Origin: Agarophyton chilense
Taxonomy: Eukaryota > Rhodophyta > Florideophyceae > Gracilariales > Gracilariaceae
Direction: 5' to 3'
NCBI GenBank assembly: GCA_030374765.1
Contig: JARGXX010000068.1
Location: 1,922,001 to 1,986,000, forward strand
DNA: 64,000 bases
The position numbers were made by a program, and so were the translations under genes. The notes under the pieces were generated by a model that saw only the letters and a program-made list of their open reading frames with translations, ran no database searches and had not been told where the DNA came from. Positions 56,767-64,000 of this stretch are shown here, in pieces (positions within the stretch are counted from its first letter, which is position 1; the number at the start of each line of letters is the position of its first letter).

Positions 56767-58635
56767 CTAGTGAGTTACTGCGCCTTCACTCGCAGACGAA
56801 ACCAGCTTGGCGTACTTCGACAGAACTCCTCTTGTACGTTCCTTCGGATAGGGCTTCCATGCTTTTCTTCTTTGTTCCATTTCTGCATCATCAATCTCCA
56901 CTGTCAGCAGTTTCTTTCTCGGTTCAAGCCGGATGATATCACCCTCTTTGAGTAGACCGATTGGGCCACCGACAGCAGCCTCGGGAGATATATGCCCCAC
57001 CATGATACCATGAGTGCCGCCAGAGAAACGGCCATCCGTGAGAAGCGCAACCGTTTTTCCGAGCCCAGCTCCCATAATTGCTGCAGATGGAGAAAGCATT
57101 TCCCGCATACCAGGTCCCCCTCGCGGCCCCTCCTGCCGAATAACCAATACATCGTTGTCAACAATCTTGCCGGCCAGAACAGCGTTTAAGGCATCTTCTT
57201 CGCTTTCAAATACCCGAGCTGGCCCGCGGTGTAGCTCTAGTTCTTTTCCAGAAAGTTTTATGACCGCCCCCTCTGGAGCCAAATTACCTCTCATGACAAT
57301 AATGTGACTACCAGGAGGAGCGTAAGGGTCATCTAACCTTCTAATGATATCCTGGGTTGTGGGCAAGCTGGGAACATCAGCCAAGTTTTCCGCCACCGTC
57401 TTTCCGGTTACAGTCATGCAATCGCCGTGCAAAAGACCGTTGTCGAGTAGATATTTCATGACCAGAGGAACCCCGCCGATCTTTTCCAGGTCCGACATTG
57501 TGTATCTTCCAAATGGTTTAAAGTCTCCAATCAGAGGAACTCGTTCTCCGATAACGTTAAAATCATCAATTGTGAGCTCAACTTCTGCTTCATGCGCGAG
57601 TGCTAGACAGTGTAGCACAGCATTTGTGCTCCCACCAAGCGCCATACAGACCGTTATCCCGTTTTCAAACGCCTTCCTCGTGCAGATCTGCCTGCTCGTA
57701 ATGCCACGTTCCATACACGTGAATAAGGCCTCAACACTACGGACGCAGTCATTTACCTTATTTTTGCTGATATTGTTCTGACGATCCACGGCCGTGTGAG
57801 CGGCCGAATAGGGGACACTCATTCCCATAGCTTCGATGATGCTGGACATGGTATTGGCGGTGAACATTCCACCGCAACTACCACTTCCTGGACACGAGTT
57901 ACGTTCAACGCGCCCCAACTGAACATCGTCGATCTTTCCTGCCGAATGCGCCCCAATAGCTTCGAATGCAGAAATAACGGTAGTATCTGCGCCGTCCAGA
58001 TGACCTGGAAGAATGCTTCCACCATAGAGCATAACACCAATAGAATCATTCCTGAGGATTGGCATCAGCGCCCCGGGAATGCTCTTGTCACAACCACCCA
58101 GTGTCACCATTCCGTCAGCTAGATATCCTTCATGCATAGTCTCAATACAGTCGGCGATAAGATCTCGGGAAACAAGCGAATAGCGCATCCCAGTGGTGCC
58201 CATTGTCTCTCCGTCAGAGATGACAGGAGTACCAAACACGAATGCCTTCCCACCAGTTTTCTCGACTTCGCGCTGAAGAGCTTCGCCAAGCACGTCAATA
58301 TGGGCGTTGCAAGGGGTTGCGTTAGTGTGGGTACATGCAATCGTAATGATTGGCTTTCCAAAGTCTTCATCGTTGAAATCAACGGCTCGTAGCATTGCAC
58401 GAGCGGCAGTGCGCTTATTCCACTCAGGTGTGCCAGGCTCAGTGCCTACCAACGAAGATGAGCGAGAGCGCAGACTAGGGGAGTTTGCTACAGTCATGCG
58501 GAGAGCGTTGTACCGACGCGAGACAGAGGTTTTAAAGAAGACATAGGGAATATGCGAGGAGATGGCTGATTCGGAGGGCGCAGTAAAGGACGAAGTAGAA
58601 ATGGGCGCCGATGTAATGAAAGCGTGGGAGATCAT
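56767..58635 (-). CDS. ILVD: Dihydroxy-acid dehydratase (DHAD), probably organelle-targeted
   Basis: 622 residues. The first 50-60 (Ser/Thr/Ala/Phe-rich, [18 protein letters not shown]) look like a plastid or mitochondrial transit peptide. The mature enzyme begins near [19 protein letters not shown]. Cluster and metal ligands are visible in [22 protein letters not shown] and [17 protein letters not shown]. The family end motif [20 protein letters not shown] is intact. DHAD removes water from 2,3-dihydroxy acids to make the 2-keto acids for valine, isoleucine, leucine and pantothenate. The cysteine set fits a 2Fe-2S plant-type enzyme. The start is an ATG at 58635, 314 bases from the divergent methyltransferase gene. 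Confidence 0.96.
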   Translation of the reverse strand: MISHAFITSAPISTSSFTAPSESAISSHIPYVFFKTSVSRRYNALRMTVANSPSLRSRSSSLVGTEPGTPEWNKRTAARAMLRAVDFNDEDFGKPIITIACTHTNATPCNAHIDVLGEALQREVEKTGGKAFVFGTPVISDGETMGTTGMRYSLVSRDLIADCIETMHEGYLADGMVTLGGCDKSIPGALMPILRNDSIGVMLYGGSILPGHLDGADTTVISAFEAIGAHSAGKIDDVQLGRVERNSCPGSGSCGGMFTANTMSSIIEAMGMSVPYSAAHTAVDRQNNISKNKVNDCVRSVEALFTCMERGITSRQICTRKAFENGITVCMALGGSTNAVLHCLALAHEAEVELTIDDFNVIGERVPLIGDFKPFGRYTMSDLEKIGGVPLVMKYLLDNGLLHGDCMTVTGKTVAENLADVPSLPTTQDIIRRLDDPYAPPGSHIIVMRGNLAPEGAVIKLSGKELELHRGPARVFESEEDALNAVLAGKIVDNDVLVIRQEGPRGGPGMREMLSPSAAIMGAGLGKTVALLTDGRFSGGTHGIMVGHISPEAAVGGPIGLLKEGDIIRLEPRKKLLTVEIDDAEMEQRRKAWKPYPKERTRGVLSKYAKLVSSASEGAVTH

Positions 58636-58949
58636 GTTGGTGCGATTCTATGGACGCGCCGAGGTTGTGCTCTGAACTTTCTCCTTTGATGATCAATGGA
58701 CGGAGAGAAGGCGGGCCGACTCGACACAACTCGCCGATCAACGGGATCGATGGAGCTTGTGGTACTTGAACTGGGAGTCGGGCGGAGTTGGGTTTGGGCG
58801 GCCGAGGAATGGTGGCGATCATGATGAGGATGCCCACAGAGCATCGCGACTTGGAAGGGAGATAACGTTGAGCGTGACAGCAGTGCGCACGCGTGCACGC
58901 TGGCTGACAGCGGCCAAATCGGGCAACTTTTTGAGTCAAACGGATTGAG
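58636..58949. promoter_or_regulatory. Divergent promoter region, DHAD and SPOUT methyltransferase
   Basis: 314 bases between opposing ATGs. No TATA box or repeat stands out. Expected to hold both promoters. Confidence 0.45.
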
Positions 58950-60122
58950 ATGAGAGCTCTCACGGCCACTTTACAGCTGAGCCAGATGACGACGGCGGAT
59001 GAACTAAGCGCAGACAGTTGCCTTCAACGTGCCTGCAAAACTGTAGAGAGCTGTTCGGCAGCGATCTCAATGGCAGCGAGCCCAATATCGGCATTCGTAA
59101 GCGGCGGAGTGGCGTGCTTGCAAAGGCGTGCGCGCCCAACGTCGACCGGGTGTCATCGGCGACTGCTATGTGCAACGTGGTCGCTGCGCGAAGACGACAG
59201 CGACGGCGGCGCGCGGCGCGCTCGCGAGCGCAGAGCGGGGCGCGTGCGCGACGAAGCGCGGAAATACGACTGGAGACGACACGAAGGGCGACGAGAGCCG
59301 CGGCGCGCAGAGGGGACAACGGAAGCGGAGGGGGAGACAAGCGTGGTGCGCGAGGTGCGTGACAGCGGCGATGACGTTCTATACGGTGTAAACCCAGTGC
59401 TGAACGCGGTGGAGGCGGGGCGGCGCGAGATCCGGCGCGTGTTCCTGCAGCGCGGGTCGGAGGGGTCGGGACGGAAGCGCGATAACTTGGCGGCGCTGGA
59501 GCGCATACGCGGGGCGGCGCAAGCGTTGGGCGCAACGGTGGCGGAAGTGGACAAGGGAATGCTCAACGTACTGGTGGGACACCGCAAGCATCAGGGCGTA
59601 GCAGCGCAGGCCAGCACGCTGGACTATGTGCCGGAGCGCGAGCTGCACGCACGCGACGGCGTGCTGGTGGCGCTGGACGGCGTGTCGGACCCGCACAACG
59701 TAGGCGCCGTGCTGCGATCGGCGCACTTTCTGGGCGCGGAGGGGGTGGTGGTGTCGGCTCGCAATTGCGCGCGACTGGGCGCGGCCACAAGCAAGGCATC
59801 GGCGGGCGCGGCAGAGACGGTGACGGCGTTCGCCACGCCGTCGCTGCCGCGGCTGCTGCGACGATTGCGCGAGCAGGGCTGGCGCGTGGTGGGGCTGGCG
59901 GCCGATGGCACGCGGCCGTTGCGCGACGTCGAGCGCGTATCGCGCACGGTGCTGGTGGTGGGCGGCGAGGGCGACGGGCTGCGCGCGCTGGTGCGGCGTG
60001 AGTGTGACGTGCTGGCCGCCATCGACGGCGGCGGTCGCGGCGCCGTCGACTCGCTCAACCTCAGCGTTGCCGCCGCCATCGCGCTGCACCATCTTTTGCC
60101 CACCCCAACCGACGAATGCTAA
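58950..60122 (+). CDS. SPOUT rRNA 2'-O-methyltransferase (TrmH/RlmB, MRM1-like)
   Basis: 390 residues. The first 130 are basic and Arg-rich, a probable organelle targeting sequence with linker. A substrate-binding domain starts VLYGVNPVLNAVEAGRREIR (about 142-161), as in RlmB/MRM1. The SPOUT knot follows: LVALDGVSDPHNVGAVLRSA (motif 1), VLVVGGEGDGLRALVRREC (motif 2) and SLNLSVAAAIALHHLL (motif 3), with Asn and Arg of motif 1 and the SLN-SVA block intact. The expected reaction is methylation of the ribose of a guanosine in the peptidyl-transferase loop of mitochondrial or plastid large rRNA. The gene is markedly GC-rich with long Arg/Gly codon runs. Confidence 0.88.
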   Translation: MRALTATLQLSQMTTADELSADSCLQRACKTVESCSAAISMAASPISAFVSGGVACLQRRARPTSTGCHRRLLCATWSLREDDSDGGARRARERRAGRVRDEARKYDWRRHEGRREPRRAEGTTEAEGETSVVREVRDSGDDVLYGVNPVLNAVEAGRREIRRVFLQRGSEGSGRKRDNLAALERIRGAAQALGATVAEVDKGMLNVLVGHRKHQGVAAQASTLDYVPERELHARDGVLVALDGVSDPHNVGAVLRSAHFLGAEGVVVSARNCARLGAATSKASAGAAETVTAFATPSLPRLLRRLREQGWRVVGLAADGTRPLRDVERVSRTVLVVGGEGDGLRALVRRECDVLAAIDGGGRGAVDSLNLSVAAAIALHHLLPTPTDEC

Positions 60123-60138
60123 GCGGCAGCCATGCTTG

Positions 60139-60215
60139 GGCGGCGCTTCGCTTCGGGCGGCGCTTCGCTTCGGGCGACGCTTCATTTCGTCGACGCTTCG
60201 CTTCGCGCTGCTCTT
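60139..60215. repeat. Short imperfect repeat after methyltransferase stop
   Basis: Repeats of cgcttcgcttcgggcg-like units (period about 18) lie in the spacer between the methyltransferase and BCS1-like genes. They keep chance frames open. Confidence 0.7.
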
Positions 60216-60415
60216 TGCGCTCCGCGCCGTTCCACATGCTTTGCTGCCACGTGCATCACGTGCACCGCTCTGCACCGCTCTGCACCGAATGCATGCAGTA
60301 CGCTTGCGCTTTCGCTCCCTGATCGCGTGAGGTTTTCACTTCACATATCTTTGACATCTCAAGAGCCAAAGCGCCACCGCATCAGACTTTCCCTCCGCCA
60401 TTGTCACCCATCGTC

Positions 60416-62044
60416 ATGCCCCCACACTACGCAGTCGTGCCTGCGCCCGCGCCCGCGCCCGCGCCCGCTCCTGATCAGAAGAGCAACGACGCGCGCCCCC
60501 CCATCGCCGCACCTAATCCGGGCGCACCGCCGCACCCCGAGGCTTACGTTTTCGACCGTGACATGCTGATGCCGCTGCACCTCATCGAGGCCCATGGACT
60601 CCCCCGCAATTCCGCCCTGCTTGAGGTTCCCTACAGCTCCGTCGCCCTCTATGCCTCCATTCTGCGCTACGCCGCCGAGTTTGCCGTTGATCTTTCACAG
60701 CACATCACCCCGCAGCACGATTTCCCCCACCTCACCCCCTCGCCCTCCCCGCGTGCTGAGAAGCTCTTTGACAGCGTCCCGGTGCCCGTGAGGCACGGCC
60801 CCGGTCGTCTCTCCTCGCTTTGGAATTCTCCGGAAGATGCACAGCCTCGCATTGATTTTTCTGCCTTCGACTCAGAATCGGGATCTGACTCTGACTCTGA
60901 CACTGAACCTAACATTGTCCACGATCACGGCTCACGCTTTGAGTTCCTGCACAAGCTTTCTGTCCGCGCTTTGAAGAAAATGCAGGAACCACTGGTGAGA
61001 CGCTATCAACTTGGACTCGGCTATGCAAAACTCTACGTTCGCCAAAAGCTCGTCATCATCCGTCACTTGGCCTACGGTATGCCAGTGTCCGATACTTGTA
61101 CCACACATATGTACCGCTTTGTTGTGCTTGCTGCGGAAGACCCCACCGTTCTAAAGGAGTTGTGCGCCGTGGCCATGAAATGGCGCTCAGCAAATGATCT
61201 CAGCAACATTCACGCGAAACCGGGTAAGTTTATCCTCTTTCGCTTTCGAACCAATGGAAGCGGTTCCGGTGATTGGGAAAGTCAGGGCTTCAAAAAAGCT
61301 CGTCCGGTGAACAGTGTCATCTTGCAAAAGGGTCAGATGGACTCAATTATTGCCGACATCGAAGACTTTCTCTCGCGAAATACCAAAACCTGGTACCAAC
61401 ACCACGGCCTACCTCATCGTAGGAGCTATCTATTCTACGGGCCTCCAGGCGTGGGAAAGACGAGCACCATTCGTGTCATTGCCGGAATATTTCGACTAAA
61501 TGCATGTTTCCTTAGCCTGACAGCTGCAGATTTCAGCAATCAGGTGTTGCATGATGCGCTCACCTCCCTTCCGCGCTGTGCGCTCCTGGTGTTAGAGGAC
61601 GTTGACGTGCTCTTTGGTTCGGATCGTAAGAGCGAGGGAACACCGACGCTTACCTTTTCTGGAATGCTTAATGCTTTGGACGGCTTAATTTCTGTGGATG
61701 GTATTATCACAATCTTCACCACTAACTTTATTGAAAAGCTTGATCCGGCGTTGATTCGGGCGGGCCGTGTTGACAGACGCTTTGAATTTGTTCACCCAAA
61801 GATTGACCAAATATGTTCGTTGTTCAAAAGCTTTTATGAGGATTCCTCAAATGAAACGGCGAAGAAGTTTGCGAAATCAGTGTTTGATAGACCAGAAGAA
61901 GAAGCAAGAAGCATTGCTACGTTGCAGCAGCATTTCATCTTTACTAGAAAGAAAAGTGCCGAAGAGTGTGTCAAGCTGATTCCGCAGTTTTTCAAAGAGT
62001 TTTATCCCAATAGCAGTCACGGAAAGACCTCTATCTACACATAG
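60416..62044 (+). CDS. BCS1-like AAA ATPase
   Basis: 542 residues from the ATG at 60416; a TTG five codons upstream is not used. An Ala/Pro repeat (PAPAPAPAPAP, about 10-19) and an acidic Ser/Asp patch (DSESGSDSDSDTEP, 152-165) are in the first third. A BCS1-type N-domain precedes the AAA core: Walker A YGPPGVGKTS (341-350), Walker B LLVLEDVDVLF, sensor TTNFIEKLDPALIRAGRVD with the arginine finger region. ALIRAGRVDRRFEF is the BCS1 subfamily signature. BCS1 inserts the Rieske protein into complex III in mitochondria; plant relatives (AATP1/OM66) sit in other membranes. I see no clear membrane segment before the N-domain, unlike true BCS1, so the location is open. Confidence 0.82.
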   Translation: MPPHYAVVPAPAPAPAPAPDQKSNDARPPIAAPNPGAPPHPEAYVFDRDMLMPLHLIEAHGLPRNSALLEVPYSSVALYASILRYAAEFAVDLSQHITPQHDFPHLTPSPSPRAEKLFDSVPVPVRHGPGRLSSLWNSPEDAQPRIDFSAFDSESGSDSDSDTEPNIVHDHGSRFEFLHKLSVRALKKMQEPLVRRYQLGLGYAKLYVRQKLVIIRHLAYGMPVSDTCTTHMYRFVVLAAEDPTVLKELCAVAMKWRSANDLSNIHAKPGKFILFRFRTNGSGSGDWESQGFKKARPVNSVILQKGQMDSIIADIEDFLSRNTKTWYQHHGLPHRRSYLFYGPPGVGKTSTIRVIAGIFRLNACFLSLTAADFSNQVLHDALTSLPRCALLVLEDVDVLFGSDRKSEGTPTLTFSGMLNALDGLISVDGIITIFTTNFIEKLDPALIRAGRVDRRFEFVHPKIDQICSLFKSFYEDSSNETAKKFAKSVFDRPEEEARSIATLQQHFIFTRKKSAEECVKLIPQFFKEFYPNSSHGKTSIYT

Positions 62045-62851
62045 AATTTTATTTGGTTTTTTTTTTTTTTGCTTGTGTTCGCTGATACTCCACGTGTCAT
62101 GCTTCAAACGAGAAAGATCTCAACTTCATGACTGCAGTTAGAACATCTTCGTAACAATAGCTATGTGACCGGTAACCGGTTGGTTTCTTTTTTCTCGGTC
62201 TGTGTCTGTCTCTCTGTGTCTGTCTCCGTGTCTGTCTCCGTGTCTATCTCTGTGTCTGTCTCTGTCAGTCTTTTTTCCCCTTTTCTTTGTTGGAATTGTT
62301 GCAGCTTGCCCTGCGCTAGTTTTTCTGTCCAATAATCAATCCTTCGACGACAAAAGCAAAACATCCGGTGGCAACTGAAAGCTATTTGATTCATAGCTTA
62401 TCATTTAGGAAAAACACGGATCTTTACATCCCTGCAACGAAACTCATGTTTACACTGTTCAGGCAGTGTCCCATAACGCAGCCACCAATTTCACGGCGCA
62501 TCGAGCCTTCGATCGGCTGCACATACATACAACCTGACCATACTGCTTTCTCAATGGCCAGCCGCCTCTTTTCTGGCTGAGGCGCGCTCTGCTCAGTGCC
62601 AACAAATGATCGCCATTCTTCTATCAGGATGCCAGTACCCTTCACTGAATCATTCATAGTCTGTATCTCTAAATATTCAATTCCGGGGCTTCCTTGTCGC
62701 TAAAGTGTACATGTGTAAGTCGCTTGTTTCTCTTATAAGCTAATGCACAACACCTGCTCTTTTCTTCTCCATGCTTCCCATTCTTCTCTATCTTGCCTTA
62801 CCTGCCATTGCACACGTCTCCATTATTTCCGATCCCCCTTAAGTCATACAC
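62045..62851. other. Spacer with GT/CT microsatellite
   Basis: About 0.8 kb on the plus strand between two plus-strand genes. The tract 62202-62266 is an imperfect 12-bp repeat (gtgtctgtctcc). The remaining DNA shows no supported gene. Confidence 0.5.
62202..62266. repeat. Imperfect 12-bp repeat (gtgtctgtctcc)
   Basis: About five variant units. Both strands give open, low-complexity frames (minus strand: repeats of Asp-Thr-Glu and similar) that should not be annotated as genes. Confidence 0.8.
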
Positions 62852-64000
62852 ATGAGAAAGCCAAGACCCCATATAGGCGTGAAGTACCTCTTGCCTGTAT
62901 TTTTCATCCCATCCCTGATTGTACCTCTTTTGAACCTTCCTCCTCCCACCTTACCCCCTCCTTTGGCACCCCTAACATCCCAGTTTATCGCAACATATCC
63001 GCCACACCTAAATGATTGGAAACGTCCGCTCACCATCGCCGCTTACGCTAGAAGATCCAACTCCAAGTACGAGCTTTCGTTGTTCACGACCGGTACGAAT
63101 GCCCGTTCCTTTGGTCGGACCTTCAAAGTCTTTGGCTGTCTTATTGGGGATGTGCCCATAAACACAAGCCAAACGTTTCCGGAACTTACTGTATGTGAAG
63201 TGGACCCAGGCCTTTTGGCCGATGATATTCCGATTTCTGTCTTGCTTTATCATGACGAGAATCTTCATGAAGCAATGAAATCAAGCTTCATCAGTAAGCA
63301 TGAAAATTTTTCCATCTTTCCCGGCGATGTTGTTCCCTTTCACCCTGGGGATTCCTACAAAATCCAAGCTAAACTGGCTTATATTCGCACTTCAGTAAGA
63401 TGGCATAAAAATCTCTTAGAAAACGAAAATGGTCTGAGATATGAATTATGTATTATGACGGCAATGCGTCAAGAGCCTCATCTGCTTGATGAATGGATCG
63501 AATATTACAGAAGAATGGGCGTCGACTACTTCTACATATATGAGAACAACGCAGAAACCCCAATCCATCTAAAAAAATTTGCTCATTTTGTTGAGATAGT
63601 GGCCTGGCCTTGGTCTCGTTCGCAAATGCAGAGCAACAATCATTTCTTGAAAGCATCTGCGGCTCGATGCAAGTATGTTGCATTCTTTGATGCCGATGAG
63701 TATGTAATGGTTGGTGATGTCCGACCTGGCGCCCTTAAATATTATGTGTTTCAGAAGACTTTCATTGAAGGGTTCCAACAACTTTCGTTCCCATTCTTGA
63801 ACATGATCAACAATGGGTACGTTCACCGCCCAAGAGGATATTTACCAGAACTTTATACAACCAGAGAAAGAAATCAGACTTCGCGGCTCGGAAAGATGCT
63901 CATAGACACAGACAACAAGTGGGTCTGGCACAGCGTGCACAAAGTCGACGCTTTGAAAGACTACCCACTCCGAACCTATTGGAATAATACTCGGGAATAT
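62852..64000 (+). CDS. GT92-family (DUF23) glycosyltransferase, 3' truncated by window edge
   Basis: The frame starts at the ATG at 62852 (MRKPRPHIGVKYLLPV) and stays open for 383 codons to the last base. A basic start and hydrophobic segment (YLLPVFFIPSLIVPLLN) fit a type II Golgi anchor. The catalytic region has CIMTAMRQEPHLLDEWIEYY, GVDYFYIYENN and AARCKYVAFFDADEYVM with the DxD-type metal motif, then the conserved WVWHSVHKVDAL. This layout (EP-LLEW--Y then Y-YDN then D-DEF) is that of GT92/DUF23 proteins, some of which are galactosyltransferases. The C-terminus is missing only because the window ends. Several shorter ORFs that overlap it are shadows. Confidence 0.85.
   Translation, partial: MRKPRPHIGVKYLLPVFFIPSLIVPLLNLPPPTLPPPLAPLTSQFIATYPPHLNDWKRPLTIAAYARRSNSKYELSLFTTGTNARSFGRTFKVFGCLIGDVPINTSQTFPELTVCEVDPGLLADDIPISVLLYHDENLHEAMKSSFISKHENFSIFPGDVVPFHPGDSYKIQAKLAYIRTSVRWHKNLLENENGLRYELCIMTAMRQEPHLLDEWIEYYRRMGVDYFYIYENNAETPIHLKKFAHFVEIVAWPWSRSQMQSNNHFLKASAARCKYVAFFDADEYVMVGDVRPGALKYYVFQKTFIEGFQQLSFPFLNMINNGYVHRPRGYLPELYTTRERNQTSRLGKMLIDTDNKWVWHSVHKVDALKDYPLRTYWNNTREY

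Noticed and set aside
59379-60275. 298-codon minus-strand ORF opposite the SPOUT methyltransferase
   Set aside because: It is an antisense shadow in very GC-rich DNA; the plus strand carries the intact SPOUT motifs.
1-64000. CRISPR arrays, bacterial operons, insertion sequences, plasmid origins
   Set aside because: The tandem repeats seen have no spacer-repeat pattern, genes have introns and eukaryotic targeting signals, and no transposase or terminal inverted repeats were found.

Overview
The window is nuclear DNA of a eukaryote, most likely a multicellular (florideophyte) red alga of the Chondrus type. That placement is an inference. It rests on compact, mostly single-exon genes with short spacers and on the gene set: a vanadium-haloperoxidase-type protein, a Hedgehog-type Hint domain fused to a trypsin, GT64 and GT92 glycosyltransferases, allantoate amidohydrolase, BASS and DHAD proteins with transit-like N-termini, and cytosolic and secretory housekeeping genes. 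Introns exist but are rare and short. I could place them in URM1 (104 nt), a TFIIIC subunit (76 nt), a hypothetical gene at 30.1 kb (76 nt) and a gene at 35-36.5 kb that seems to hold an 18-nt exon. No ORF ends in a prokaryotic gene layout, and many long open frames begin at GTG or TTG, so I reset starts to internal ATGs.

Layout. 0-8 kb: C-terminal part of a site-1 protease homologue, ribosomal protein eS4, a PP2C phosphatase and the dolichol-oligosaccharide flippase-type protein RFT1. 8-16 kb: a SAL1-type bisphosphate nucleotidase, a secreted trypsin-Hint fusion, a GT8-GT64 double glycosyltransferase and a spliced URM1. 16-25 kb: a repeat-rich spacer with a 32-G run, a small unknown protein, a membrane RING-H2 protein, an ER-type allantoate amidohydrolase and two head-to-head cystinosin paralogues with a perfect 26-bp palindrome between them. 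25-30 kb: a vanadium-haloperoxidase-like secreted protein and an AIF-type oxidoreductase. 30-35 kb: an AT-rich, gene-poor stretch with broken frames.

35-45 kb: an intron-containing unknown gene, a two-C2 copine-like protein, a plastid-targeted BASS transporter, a small membrane protein, a PPR protein and a CHY/CTCHY/RING protein (RCHY1-like). 46-52 kb: an elongator-type tRNA-Met with a 13-nt intron, TFIIH subunit TFB5, a probable Mediator subunit 1, a TMF-type golgin and a TFIIIC subunit behind an 88-bp tandem duplication. 52-64 kb: Aurora kinase, exocyst EXO84, dihydroxy-acid dehydratase, a SPOUT rRNA methyltransferase, a BCS1-like AAA ATPase and the 5' part of a GT92 glycosyltransferase that runs off the end.

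The genes do not form one pathway. Several serve the secretory and cell-surface route (S1P, RFT1, trypsin-Hint, GT8-GT64, GT92, TMF, EXO84), and four small transcription or RNA genes (tRNA-Met, TFB5, MED1-like, TFIIIC) lie within 5.5 kb. The best candidate for new biology is the secreted trypsin carrying its own C-terminal autoprocessing Hint domain.
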